A stretch of DNA of 64,000 bases from Crithidia sp. LVH-60A (GCA_030078075.1 CP119638.1:2235001-2299000), one strand, 5' to 3'; counted from the first letter of the stretch, positions 21,005 to 32,804 are shown. A program made the numbers and translations. The notes: generated by a model not told the origin, from the letters alone.

Positions 21005-22213
21005 CAAAGCAAAGAGTCGCGCTGCTCTGGTGGTGGAACAGAGAGACTGTGCGTGTGGGCTGCGGCCGGAAAGCGGAGAGAACAAATCAACGCCTCGCAT
21101 GGAAGGATGGGTGACTGCTGCTGCAAGATACTCGTTGACAGCACTTCCTTTTTTTTTTCTCTCCTCTCGTTGACCGGTGCTGTGTTACTTAAGATCTGTG
21201 TAGTGCTGAACGTGGTGTGAGTTTGCGCTTCATTGTCCCTCGTGATAGCCTGCACCTTCTACGCTCCTATTACGGATGTATAATCCTCTATTCTATTTTA
21301 GTGACGTGTTTTCAAATTCTTTTTCTCCTCCTTTTGCTTCATATTCCAGTGCCCCGTCCTGTTCACCTATTTCATTCTTTTTGTTGTTGTGGTAGTGGTT
21401 CTCTTCCTTCTCGTCTTCCTCAGCACCAGCGCTCCACGACACTGCAGCCAGTGCTAAAAAGGAGTGCTGTGGAGATGGGGAAAAGAAAAAGAAGCAGAGA
21501 CTGATGCTTTGCTACTTAATCTACCGGGCAAGGAGTGCTCTTGTAAAGTATGATGCTCGCACGTTGTCTGTGCGTGTGGTGCCTATCTGTTTTTTTTTTT
21601 CATTCCGTTTTTTTTTTTTTCGCCTCCCTGTCAGAAGAAAGTAGTGCTGAGTCGCACTTGACGCCTACAAACAAGAGCAGTGGCGTGATTTTGCAGGGAA
21701 TAATGACTCCTGTGGTTCAAACGGCAAAGCGCTTTTGAGAACACCGTCGGGGTATCCCTACACCATGCACGACGCATACTTCACTTTCTAATTTTTCTCT
21801 GTTCCTGTAGCTTTGAAACACAACATTGATTTTCGTAAACTGCCGAACCAATGTAGGGCTGCTGAAAGTCGTTCTGGAGGCGCAGAAGCAAGGTTGTCTG
21901 CGTTGCCCGTTGTCTCAAATTTCGTGCTCTTGACGTGAAGTAGAGCGCGCTTTTTAGTGTTGTCGTCTGACATAGGCGACGCAAACAAGTTTGTTGTTGC
22001 CTGCTACTGTTTCTCTCTCCATGATTCTTCCTTCCTCACTCTGTTGTGTGTTTTCCTGAAGTTATCGCTCTCATCGAGTCGACTCATTTTTTCTTTTTCA
22101 AGTTCGTTTGATGCGCTGCTGATTCTTTTAGATCGAATCGTCAGCCACCCGCACACGCGCGCGCAACGAGCACCGGCCTCTTACCGCAACAAACGACAGA
22201 TCTGGCAAACAAT
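21005..22213 (+). other. Intergenic, T-rich
   Basis: About 1.2 kb. T runs lie at 21150-21158, 21591-21600 and 21609-21620. Between about 21780 and 21960 composition becomes more even, but no tRNA arms or convincing ORF are present. A C/T tract (22081-22100) and TTCTTTTAG with AG at 22130-22131 are the acceptor for the gene at 22214. Confidence 0.45.
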
Positions 22214-23359
22214 ATGGATCCAAGTCGGCGCCGCTGCTTCCTGGAGGTCTACTCCGACGACGCCGACGAGCCGCGGCTGCTGCAGCTCGAGCCAAACGTG
22301 AAGCTACACAACGTGCTGGACCGCTTCGACGAGGAGGGCGACCTGTACTGGCAAGACCACCGCCTCGACCCCGAAGCGACGCCTCTCGCGTTGGGCATGC
22401 CCTGCGGGGTCGACGAGGCAAACGTGCTCCTGTTCATGCCAGCCGCTACCTCGGCTTCGTATTACCGCGACGAGCCGAGCGCGGAGTGGAGCGCGCGGAG
22501 GACGCCGCTGGTGGAGTCGACGGCCGCGATGCGCTCCTCTCCGCCTTCCGCACTGGCAGCGGCGGGCGAGCCGGCACCGCAGACACAACGCGCGCCGTCT
22601 CTCCCGGCGCACTTCGAGCCCGGCAACGCCGCGGCACTGGCCGAACAACGCACGAACGCCGCCGCTGCTCCTCCTGTGGCCGCTGCGGTGTCGTGGTATT
22701 CGCGACCGCGGCTGCTGTCACCCGCGCTGCCGGCAGTGGCGACGAGGGCGAGCACCAACGACTCGCCGCGTCGGCCGTCACCGCTGACTGCTCGATCCAC
22801 TCCATCACGCGCTGCAAAAGTGCCGCGTGGGGTTGCAGTGCCCGCCGCTGCTTCTCTGTCACACGCACAGCAGCTCTACCGGCAGCAGCAGCCTCCCCTG
22901 CCGCCTCCACCAGAGCCGTCCGTGCGGGAAACCGTGCTGCGGCAGCCGCCACCACCAGCGCCAGCACCGCCGCAACGTGCCGCTGCTGCTGTTGCCCCTC
23001 CGCCGGATAGACGGCTGCAGGCACTCGTCCCCGCCGCCGAGACGCGACGCAACCGGCCAATCCTGATTGACCCGAACGTTCTCGTCGACGACGTGGGTGC
23101 GGTGGAGACGCTGCAGTCGGAGCTGCGGCAGCTGCGGCGAGAGGTGCGCGGGCTGAAGCACCAGCATGAGCAGCAGCGGCGGGCGATGGCGACGGCGCCG
23201 TGCTCGGAGGGCCGCCGCGCCGTCTCGCCGTCACCCATTCCGGCCGCCTCGACAGATTTCAGCGTTGAGGAACTTGCGATGGAGCTGCACGACAAGCAGA
23301 TGCACCGTCTCTACGAGCAGCGGCGCTTCTACCTCTCTGGCCGACCAACGACGTCGTAG
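22214..23359 (+). CDS. Hypothetical proline-rich protein with possible ubiquitin-like N-terminus and C-terminal coiled coil
   Basis: 381 residues, intact frame, the last plus-strand gene before the strand switch. Residues 8-75 alternate short hydrophobic strands (CFLEVYSDD, LLQLEPNVKL, ANVLLFMP) with one helix and could form a beta-grasp fold; this is a guess from the pattern. Residues 80-270 are low-complexity Ala/Pro/Ser/Arg with a proline run (PPLPPPPEP). Residues 300-330 (VETLQSELRQLRREVRGLK) form a short coiled coil, and a helical tail ends the protein. I do not recognise the family. A scaffold or cytoskeletal role is possible but unsupported. Confidence 0.7.
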   Translation: MDPSRRRCFLEVYSDDADEPRLLQLEPNVKLHNVLDRFDEEGDLYWQDHRLDPEATPLALGMPCGVDEANVLLFMPAATSASYYRDEPSAEWSARRTPLVESTAAMRSSPPSALAAAGEPAPQTQRAPSLPAHFEPGNAAALAEQRTNAAAAPPVAAAVSWYSRPRLLSPALPAVATRASTNDSPRRPSPLTARSTPSRAAKVPRGVAVPAAASLSHAQQLYRQQQPPLPPPPEPSVRETVLRQPPPPAPAPPQRAAAAVAPPPDRRLQALVPAAETRRNRPILIDPNVLVDDVGAVETLQSELRQLRREVRGLKHQHEQQRRAMATAPCSEGRRAVSPSPIPAASTDFSVEELAMELHDKQMHRLYEQRRFYLSGRPTTS

Positions 23360-23969
23360 CGCATCTCGCGCTGCTTTTGTGTTTTTTTCTGCACGTTTTG
23401 TGCCACTTTTCCCTCAGCAAACAAAAGAAAGCACGATTAAAAAAAAAAATATATTGCGGCGGCACCGTTTTCCGCCAAACCCCAACCCAAATGCCAAATG
23501 CCCCAGCCCTCATGTCATCACCCCGCCACCGTCCGCCAAACCGCAACCAACTTGAAACGGCCCAAGGCAAATCCAGAAGGAAAAAAGCGACGAGGCGATG
23601 GAAAAACAGAGGGCAGAGAGATTGGAAAAGGCGTTTTTCACATTTGGTCTCCATTTGGTTGGCATTTTTGCTTTACGGCGGGTGTTCAAAAAACACGGAT
23701 GCGCCACATACAGCGTTGACAAGCAACCGGCTCAATCACTTGCGCGACACCTCTCCTCTCTCTTCACGTGTCTGCTCCTGTTTTTTTTGTAATCTAGGTT
23801 GTTTAAAAAGACGTACATGTTCATTTGTCAACCGGTTACCGAAGGTGAGGCGCGAAAATAGTTGCACCTTCAAAAACAACACCTTCAATTACACAATCGC
23901 CGAGGAACAGAAAATAAATAAGAAGTGAATGAGCAGCGCACACACTACACGCACTCGCTCTCTCTCTGT

Positions 23970-24107
23970 CACGTGCGCCACCTCGTCTTCGCCCGCCGTG
24001 AAGCCACGCTGGGGTACACGCTCTTTCTGCAGCTGGGGGTTGGCATTTCATCTCTCGACGAGTGTCGCGCCACGGTGGTGAAGCATGGCACACGAAGAGC
24101 AAGGCAC
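23970..24107 (+). other. Isolated coding-like patch, possible gene relic
   Basis: A 138-base stretch with host-like GC3 codons in an otherwise low-complexity region. It reads HVRHLVFARREATLGYTLFL and then QLGVGISSLDECRATVVKHG. The pattern Y-x-L-F-L, small residues, S-L-D-E-C faintly recalls the conserved R-x-Q-Y-G-L-F-L segment of eukaryotic primase large subunit, but that is a weak resemblance. There is no start or splice signal, and both ends run into simple sequence. Confidence 0.2.
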
Positions 24108-25541
24108 ACATTGCAGTTACAAAACAAAATAGAAAAAAACACAAAATGGAAAAGCTAAAATGAGGACAAAGACGAGACAGTCGGCGAGGGGGGCGAAGTG
24201 GGAAGAAACATGTCTGCGCTTTGTGCCTCGTAAAAAACACAGGAGAAACGGAGAAATCAGCTACACTAAACCTAGTCAAGAAAAGATGTTTAGAAAGGAA
24301 AAATAAAAATGAGGGAGAGAACTGAAAAAAAAAAAGGTGAGAATCTGTCCAACTCTCTTTTCCGCATAATCAACTCCACACTGCGAGCCGTAACAACAAG
24401 GATTAGACTGGAAAGACGGAGTAGTAATAAAAACAAAAGAAAAGCAATTGTTAATAGAAAGGAGACAAGTGCTGTGTCAGTCTGCACGATATTAAAAGCA
24501 ACAAAAATAATCATTAATGCAGGTTACGTTGGCGGTTCTTTTTTTTTTTTCTGTTTGTTAATGCAATCTATACCAGGTCAATAAAATTCAAGTTTTTTTT
24601 TAAAGTTGCAGGAGGTCAAAGAGTGGTTTTAATAGCGGTAGCTACCCTAACACACTTCTCATTTTTTTTGTTGTTTGGCAATGGTCGCCCTTCTGACGAA
24701 GAGAAGGAAAAAAAAAAAAAAGAGAGAGAGTAACAGGAATAGAAACCGAGAAAAGAGAAGCGAAGAGGGCTGTGCGTGAGTAGAATTCTTCATACCAGTC
24801 GTTCACGAAAAAAAAAACACGAAAACTAAGGATACACCGAAAAAAAAAGGGAAAAAGCATTAGAGATGCACTTAGTAATTCTTTTTTTTTTTTCTTTTTT
24901 TTCGCCTAGCAGCGCGGCTGAGGCGATGCATCTGCGCGAGGCCAGATGTCGATTAGTAAAACCACACACGGTCATGTATCCACATACGGAAAGAGGCACA
25001 GGGAGAGGGAAGAGAAAGGGAGAGCTGCAGCGTAGGAAGACAGATCGCACGAAAGAGCTTCGCCGGCGTTGATCATGAGTAGCGCTACTACACGCGAACG
25101 GCTCCCCGTTCTCACTACTCCTGTGTGGTGCAGCTTCCCTCGCCCCCGTCTTCGTGCTGTGTCGTGGAGACAGGTGGGGAACGAATGTCTCTACTTGAGT
25201 GCATTTCGAACGTTCAAGAGTACCGCAGCGACGCGTTCAACATCCATCGTGCACACCTCCGAAAGCAACGAGTGCCCGCGGCCGCAACCCCGCTAGCAAG
25301 ACTTCACGTGACGTGTAAAGCAGCGACCGGGGACGACGGGCGAGACCCTCCAGAGAAAGAAAAAGCAAAAACAAACGAATGGACGTCGATTGATGATAAT
25401 GACGAGAGCCGTGCGGTACGAGAACAAGAATTAAAGCACACAGAAGAGGAAACGAAAACGGAAAAAAATAGAGAACTGCGGGGGAGGGGGCAAAAAAGAA
25501 AAAAAATAGAGAGTTAAAGAAATGAGAAGTCAGCGTGTCGC

Positions 25542-25634
25542 TCATCCATCGTTGTGATGGTCGATTTTGGTGCTCGGCACGAACACCAGCTTCAGGCACG
25601 ACGCGTGTGTACTCTTCCAGACCGCACCGCACAT
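25542..25634 (-). CDS. Possible 30-residue micro-ORF or gene relic
   Basis: On the minus strand an ATG at 25634 opens MCGAVWKSTHASCLKLVFVP and ends HHNDG-stop. Codons are GC3-rich, unlike the flanks. A strong C/T tract (25690-25750 on the minus strand) and CACCAG lie just upstream, as for a spliced-leader acceptor. It is too short to assign and may be chance. Confidence 0.2.
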   Translation of the reverse strand: MCGAVWKSTHASCLKLVFVPSTKIDHHNDG

Positions 25635-27085
25635 GCAGGTGAAAAAAAAAGTCAGCGGAAGGGTACCGTCGCGTCGTGAGCTGGTGACGTGAGGAAGAGA
25701 GAAAGAGTGAAGGAAGAAGAAAGAGAGAAAAGAAGAAGAGGAAAGGCGCCGCATCGCGGTAGGAAGCGAGACACAGGCCAGATCCGAGTTCTTTTCATCT
25801 TTTGTGTTGTTGGTAGTGTGGCAGCCAAAAGCTTCATGATTACGTGGTATCTGTTGCTGTAAGAGAAAATAGAAAGAAGTGAAGTAGGGGAGGAAGGCGT
25901 GACCAGCTGAAGACTTGTAAAAAAAAAAAAAAAAGGTAGAATTAGAAGAAGAGAAACGCAAACTAAAGCAACTATTGTGATCTGTTTTTTCCCGTTGCAC
26001 CTCGTTCACACAGATCGGGGGAGGAGGGTAAGATTTGTTACACAAATGACACACAACAAGGAGAGCGGCTTGCCTTTTGAGCCGGCTTAGCAGAAAACAA
26101 CCAAAACAACCAAACTGGAAAGAAAAATAGTGCTAGACAAGAAAAAGAAAAGGAAGAAACAAAAACGAGAAGCGTGGGTCTGGACGACAGAAACGCTTAA
26201 CGCTAACAAGAAAAAAAATGCACACCCTACTCTATAACCGCGAAGGCAAAGCCAGTTTAAAACGAACCACAAACCCCCCACGCGCACATAGAAGAAAAGA
26301 GAGCAGTTGGCGTCATGGCGCGAGAGAGAGACGGCTTGCAGTTCTGAGGGGTGGCGAAGGCGGAGGCGGGGAGAGGAGGAAGGCTGCAGTGGCACCGCCC
26401 GAAACGTAAAAAAATATATTATACTAGCAAAAAGAAAAAAAAACAGCGAACAGGGGAGCAGACCAACTTACGTTGCGAAGTACCTGACGCAACAGAGAGA
26501 GAAAAAAGGTGAGGGGATGGTAACAGTAAAGCACGAGCGATCGAAGGGATGTGAGAGGAACACGTCGTTTGTTGGCACTTGAGTGAACAGCATGTTAAGG
26601 CGCACTGAGAAAGGGAGGGATACTGGGGGGAAAGGAAACACACATAAAGAAATTGAGAAACAAAAAAAAGAAATTGAGAAAAAAAGGAAGAGAGAGAGAA
26701 AAGAAAAGGTGGGGGCACGTGAGCAGCGGGGGAATGGTGAAAAGCAGGCGCTACACCGCAAGTGGTGTTTCACACGTCGCTTGACCTCCGCTTACCACTT
26801 CTGCTGCACGAGCATCGTATTCGAATTGAGAAAAAGAGGAGGAGAAATAGTTAGAAAAGCAGGGGAAAAAAATGTTTCCTCCAAATCGGGGAAGTGAAGA
26901 AAGACGAAGAGGTCTCCTCACCGTGACGGCACAGCTTTCGCGCTGTGGCGATGGAGGCTGCCAAGTCAAAAGCACGAAGAGACCCTTCACTTCCCCCCGT
27001 ATCCCACCAGTCGATGCTGGACGCAAAAGATGATGCGGGGCAAAGAGACGACGCACACACACATACACCTACACGTACACCATTT

Positions 27086-28179
27086 TCACCAATGATTCGC
27101 GGGCATCCGAAACGCATCGTTGTCAGTCGCAGAGGACGACATCGACTGCTGCTGTTGCTGCTGAAGCTGAAAGTTCACCATCATCATCTCCAGCTCAGCT
27201 GCCTTGGCGCGGCGCTCCTCCTCCCGCATCTGCGCCGCCGTGAAACTGCGCCACTGCTCACACTGCGTGGCCCAATCCTCGGCGCTGTCGCCGGTGGTCG
27301 GCGGCGGGTTCACCCACGCGTACTGGCGGTTGCACCCCGCAGCCCACTGGCACGCCTTGCGCCACCACAGAGCGCCAGGCACGCCACGTAGGAGCGCACG
27401 GCATCCGCCTCCGACACGATGAGGCGGTACTCAGCCATTACCATCGCGTACGCCGGCGGCGGCGGTAGAAAGTACTTTGCCGACGACACACTCAGCACGG
27501 CGTCGGAGCAGACGCTGCGCGGCCGCGTCGCCTGGCGGGTGAGCGTAACGGACTGGGAGAGGCTGTAAGGGTTCCAGACCTGATCGGCGGGCAGCTTGTA
27601 GGACGACGAGGTGCGGCCCACCACCGCCGCCAGCGCCGTCCACCAGCGGTCGCACGCCGCCATCCACGCCTGCAGCACCGCCGCGTTCTCGGTGGTGGTG
27701 GGGGGAAGCGGGCAGTCGGCACGCACGAAGCGGACGCAGCGCTCGTAGGTTGGGTGGGCGACGAGGTGGCGGTGCCAGAAGAACATCGCCTTCAGGGAGC
27801 CGGTGGCGGTCGGCGGCGGGGGCGGGACAGCCGCCGTGGTCGGGAAGACGTGGTGGACCTCTGCCTCCACGTTGGGCAGCTCCACCACTGGCACGGGAAG
27901 GGGCGAGGGCGGCTCCGCGCTGTGCACCTCGACCACCGCCTCCTCCTCGTCCTCCTCGGCGGAGTTGTAGTACGGCACCTCGCGCGTCACCTTAGTCGGG
28001 GCGGTCTGGTTGCACTCCACACTGACGTTGTCGTCGGCGTCCACTGCGGCCGTGTTGAGCGGCCCCGCCTTCTTCACCTCGTCATCGTCGAGCGGGCGAG
28101 CGGTGTCGTAGGCCCACTGCAGATCCGTCGGGACATCGCGGGGCACCACCACACGGAAACGGTTCGTCCGGCACGGCAT
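27086..28179 (-). CDS. Hypothetical protein, first gene right of the strand switch
   Basis: About 364 residues. The frame from the ATG at 28179 breaks near 27370, where one base is missing; the neighbouring frame continues as LWWRKACQWAAGCNRQYAWV to the stop at 27086. Seen: an acidic Pro-rich middle (EEDEEEAVVEV, PPPPP), then a Trp- and Cys-rich helical region (FFWHRHLVAHPTYERCVRF, AWMAACDRWW), and a C-terminal Glu/Arg helix followed by a short poly-Gln. No signal peptide or membrane segment. I do not recognise it. Being last in its unit, it sits beside the termination zone. Confidence 0.6.
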
Positions 28180-30393
28180 TTACTCACGTAGAAGACGTGT
28201 AAGGACGAGGCTTCTGGTCTCTTTTGCTTCTGTTCTGTAGCCTGTGTGTTACTCTGCACGAAGAGGCGGACTGACAAGCGAACAGAGGAGTGCGACAAAG
28301 AAGAAGAACCAAGTTTCACGCGGGAGCAAGAGAAGAGGCTTTAGTTCAAGGAGTGAGCTCGGTTAATGACAGCAAAGCGAACGATCTTAGTCGCTTGATA
28401 AAAAAGAAAATAAAAAACAGATAAAAATGTTATCCAGATCAATCTGTTGCCGAAAACGGCCTTGAAAGCGAGAAAGGGCGACCTTTCTCAAATGACAATC
28501 CACACACAAACACGCAGGTGCGTACGATGGGATGACACAGCAGGAGAAGAAGAAGAATGCGGAAAGACAGAAGGAGACAGAGACACAAAAAACAAAAACG
28601 AAAAGCAAACACAAAGACACGAGGAATAGAGAGAAAATAAAAACGTAGTATATAGTTAAAAGTGGTGAGGGAAGTAGAGAAGCGCAAAAAGGAAGATAAG
28701 AGGGATAGCTAAAAAAAAAAAGCTAAAAATATGAAATAAAAGATAATAAAAAGAAAATGCTAGAGGGAGGTGGGGGATTACAGGAAAGGGTTAGAGATTT
28801 AATTCTGCAAGTAATTGGTACAGCGTGTCGTATAAGGAAAGAAAGAAAGGGAGAGAATCAGGGAAGGAATAGAGGAAGAGAGCGTTGGTGTGTTTGCGTA
28901 TGCGTTTGAAAGATGATGATAAGCGAAAAACAGCAGTTTTTATTCCCTCTTGCCACTGAGCGACTTTGCAAGACACGAGTGATAGCGTCACCTGCGTAAT
29001 CGAACTCACGCCGAAGAAAGGCGACGGGTTGAGAATGCTGTGCGGCAGCGGTCTGTATGTGAGTTTGTGTAGACCGGCGTACATTTACGTGCAAAATCGC
29101 CACTAAAACCGTCACCACAGTCGAACGAAGCACCTTCGCACCGCTGGTGCACTGAAAGTGTCGAACGTAGCCAAACTAGAGGAGAGGAGCGGCTTCAAAC
29201 TCCTCCTACTGCATACATGAGGCGAAATACACCTTTTCTTTTTTCTCCCTTTCAAATGGTTTTTTTTTTCAGATTCAGAAACAGAACGAAGAGACATCGA
29301 GGACCGAAAAGAAAGACACGACGCCGTATGAGAAGACTTGGCAGAAGAAGAGAAGCGAACACATAACATAGCAAAAGTGCGCAGCGCCGCACAACTCTCC
29401 ATCAATGCTGCCTCACACGACTCGTTTCCGCGTCACATAAATATGTGTGTGCGTGTGTGCAGAGAGAGGAGAGACGCCAGGAAATGCAGGAGAGCGCTTT
29501 CCCCACTTCCCTTCTGTCGCTGCTGACCCTCCTCTTCTTGCCTGCTTCGCGTCAACGCACACGACAGCAACTACTCTCAAAAAAAAAAAAAAGAAGATAC
29601 GATCAACGACAAATAAAAAACAAGCGAAGACAGCGTCGCAAACAGACAAGCCAACCAGCTTGAAAGAAAAAAAAAAAAAAAAAAGAAAACATACATTCCT
29701 TCAATACTACAACGACGCCGCACAAAACACAAGCACTAAAGCACACACACACACACACGCACGTTTATTCTTTCTCTGTTTGCCCTTTCAAAGCGACAAA
29801 ACAGAATAAATTGTGGAATAAAAAAGCGGTCGCAATGTGCCGCGTCGTGGCAGCTTAGGTTTGGATGACGGCTCGCTACGCCACACTCCTTTTCCCGAAA
29901 AAAAAGGCCAAGCACGGGCTTGGCCCAAAGTAGTCACTCACCACAGAAAAAAGAAATAATAGAATGAAGAACAAGACCAAACGACGACTTGTCGGTGAAG
30001 AGTCCTTTGACCTCTTCCCTTAACGCAAGAGCACAGCTCCAAGAAGAGACAAAGTGAAACTGAAGCACCAAAATGTCGTCGCTTGACCTTGACATAGAAG
30101 ACGGCTTTGACGAATCACCGCAAACAGTGAACTCAACAAAGCCATAACACACGTGTAAACACACACACGAAAAGGAGAATGAAGAAAACCCGACTTAGCC
30201 TCTTCCTCGACGCCTCGCAGCGTTGCCCTCCTCACCACAAAGACGATATCAAGTTCTGGTGAGAAGAACACACCAGTGAAATAGAAAGCGCAGGGGGGAC
30301 AGCTTCCTCGACATTTCCGCCCTCTGCACTATTCTTCGCGTGTTAAGGGAACAAATAAAAACGTAACGTGTCTCTTTTTTTTTTCTATCCCGA
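28180..30393 (-). other. Long intergenic, purine-rich on the plus strand
   Basis: About 2.2 kb with many A and GA runs, equal to pyrimidine tracts in the transcribed (minus) sense. A/G-rich sequence at about 28250-28300 is the probable acceptor tract for the gene at 28179. It contains a CA repeat (29740-29757), a hairpin followed by oligo-T (listed), and weak open frames around 28860-29130 without convincing codon use. Confidence 0.45.
29898..29925 (-). other. GC hairpin followed by T8 (terminator-like)
   Basis: GGCCAAGC, a four-base loop, GCTTGGCC form a perfect 8-bp inverted repeat at 29906-29925. In the transcribed minus sense it is followed directly by eight T (29905-29898). This is the shape of a bacterial intrinsic terminator, and T runs also stop Pol III. 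In a trypanosomatid polycistronic unit it is more likely an RNA hairpin in a 3' UTR or next to a splice tract. Confidence 0.4.
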
Positions 30394-32804
30394 CTACACG
30401 ACGGGACGCACGCCGGCAATGGTGGAGCAGGCGTCCAGGAAGGACTCGGTCGACCAGAGCGGGGTGTCCGCGAAGGCCCACATGTAGTACTGCGTGATGG
30501 GCGACACCTCCCACTTGCACCGGCGGCCGAACCGCAGCACGACGTTCTTGTCCCGCGACTTGCCCTTCGCCGCGACCTTCTCAGGCACACACTCAATGAT
30601 GTTGCCGTCGTTGATCACGTTCTCGTCCACGTCGACGTCGCTGATGAGCACGGAGAGCCCGCTGCTGTCGGAGGTGCGGCTCGTGGCCGGGTTCTCCTCC
30701 GGGTACTCCCGCGCGTAGGCATCGAAGCTCCACGTGTCCTCCGCGAGGTGCCCGTTCCAGATCCGCACCCGCACCGTCTTGCTGGTGTCGGACGGGTAGA
30801 GGAAGTTGCGCACGTCGTAGGAGCCGTAGTCGATGCCGTCGGGGTTCACGAAGATGGCGCCACGGCTGAGGTCCTTGTAAGCCTCGAGGCACTCCTTGAT
30901 GTCGCACACGGGGTAGTGCTCCAGCAGACGCAGCGAGCCAGTGGCGGGCAGCTTGCCCAGGTACTCATGCAGCATCTTTGTGCGGTCGTGAAGAATCATC
31001 TCGCCGCCCTTGTGCTTGCCGAGAATGATCATGTCGGAGATGTAAAAGACGTCCTCGACGACAGAGGCCTCGAGGGAGAAGAGGAGCGGCGACGCGGGCG
31101 TGTCGGGCGTGGCGGTGGCGTCCGCCTCGGCCTTCAGCTTCGCCAGCAGCTCCACCAGCACCTCCGGCGGGTCCGCAAGCACGAAGAGAAGGTTGTAGGG
31201 GCAGAGGTGCACGTAAACGTCGTTGTCGTAGCCGATGAGCGACACCTTGTCGCCCCACATCCACGGCGTCACGAGGTAGTACTGCAGGTTCGCCGCTGTT
31301 TGCACAAACTGCACGTAGTCGACGACGTAATTCGGCTCCGAGTAGGAGAAGAAGTACTGGAGGTCGCGGTCAAGAATGGCGCGCTCGGCCGCCAGCACCT
31401 CCTCCATCTGCTCCGGGTCTGTCACGAGGGGGCAGTTCGGAATGAACTCCACATCCTCCAGCGTCACCGGCGGCGAGTTCGTCTTGAGCAGCGCCGAGGT
31501 GTCCTCCACCGCCTTGGCCACCAACTCCTTCAACGCGAGGTCCTCGTCGATGGCGACGACGCTGGTCTGGTCCAGCGCGGAGGCGAACTCGAAGGCCTCC
31601 GGGTGTGCCCGCTTGTCCTTCACCGAGTCGAAGGTCACGCCGCGCTTCGTCAGCAGCGACAGCTCCGGTACGAGGGCAACGACCACGTCCAGCTGCAGCC
31701 CCGCCTCGGCGAGGTAGTGCATCGCGAAGTGGGCCTGAAAGCGGTTCGTTGTGAAGGTGTCGTCCAGCACGAGACCGCGCAGCATCGACTTCTTCTCCAG
31801 CGCGGCACGCAGCGGGGCGAGGCGCTCCAGCGGGGGCACCAGCCGCGGCGTTTCCCCGCCGTCCACCTCCGCCTCGTCCTCGCGGGCGATGCGCATTGAC
31901 ACGTACTCGAAGCCCTCCTTCGCCGCAATCGCCTTGGCCACGCTCGTCTTGCCCGTCTGCTTGTAGCCCACCACCATCACCACACGCGGCGTGCTCTTGG
32001 CGATGTAGGACGGCGCGGCCACGGCGGGTGCGACGGCAGGCGGTGACACTGGTGCCGGTATCGGCGGGGGCGGCGCGCTGGAGTTGCCAGACGCCATCCC
32101 GCTCTGGTTGCCACCCATCATCGGGCCCATCGCTCCCATCGGCACACGGGGGTTGGGGGTGTTCCTGCCAACGTACTGCCCCTGCGGCGGGGGCATTCGG
32201 CCCGCACCCATCGCGTTGCTGCTCATGCCCATGTTGCTGTTCGGCCCACCACGCATCGGGTGCGGGGGCTGCTGCTGCTGCTGCTGCTGCATCTGCATGT
32301 GCGGCGGCGGGGGCTGGTCGTAGTTGCTGTTCATGTCCATCCCGCCCGGGTTGCCGTGGTACGCGCCACCGCGGTAGCCGCCCTGCCGCATCCCCCTCCA
32401 CTACCGCCCATCATGTTGGGGCCCTGGTACTGGTTGTGCGGCATCGGACCGCGTGACTGGCCCTGGCGGGGCATGCGGGGGTTGCCGCCGTAGCCGCCCT
32501 GCGACTGGCCACCGCCGCCGCCCATGTAACCGCCACCGCTGGGCGGGTAGCCGGTGCCTAGGTTGCCACCCCCGTAGCTGCCGCCGCTGTTGTAGCTGTT
32601 GCGGCCCCCACCACCGCCACCGCCCTGCGGGTAGCCGCCGCCATTATCGTACATGCCGTGATTGCCGCCGTAGCCGTCGTTCTGCATCATAGCACCGCCG
32701 CCGCCACCACCGCCGCCGTTGTAGCCCTGATTGCCACCGTTCGCGTTTTGCTGCTGCAGGTTGCCTACGGGGAAAGAGGGGGCGTTGGGGTTGAGGTTTG
32801 ACAT
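30394..32804 (-). CDS. G5-IP: PAM2-bearing capping-enzyme homologue with P-loop (G5-IP-like)
   Basis: About 803 residues. The ATG at 32804 begins MSNLNPNAPSF, a clear PAM2 motif (binds the MLLE domain of poly(A)-binding protein). A missing base in the C5 run at 32392-32396 splits the frame inside a Gly/Asn-rich region. Then come poly-Gln, a P-loop ATPase-like domain (VVMVVGYKQTGKTSVAKAIA), and a C-terminal domain shaped like an mRNA guanylyltransferase (VTPWMWGDKVSLIGYDND; RGAIFVNPDGIDYGS) but lacking the nucleophile K-x-D-G and motif VI. NTPase plus guanylyltransferase-like domains in a protein of this kind match G5-IP, reported as a partner of EIF4E6-EIF4G5 in Trypanosoma brucei. Likely a cytoplasmic translation factor, probably not a capping enzyme. 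Domain calls are firm; the orthology is likely. Confidence 0.7.

Larger units (their letters stand above)
23360..27085. other. Convergent strand-switch region (transcription termination zone)
   Basis: All confident genes to the left are on the plus strand and all to the right are on the minus strand, so two polycistronic units end here. In trypanosomatids such convergent regions are sites of Pol II termination, often marked by base J and H3V. The 3.7 kb is low-complexity: T-rich near the left edge, then A/G-rich with many A runs. No tRNA or other Pol III gene was recognised. Short coding-like patches at 23970-24107 and 25542-25634 are listed separately. Confidence 0.75.

Noticed and set aside
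30748-31899. A 383-codon plus-strand frame
   Set aside because: Antisense to the G5-IP-like gene, whose P-loop and other motifs are on the minus strand.
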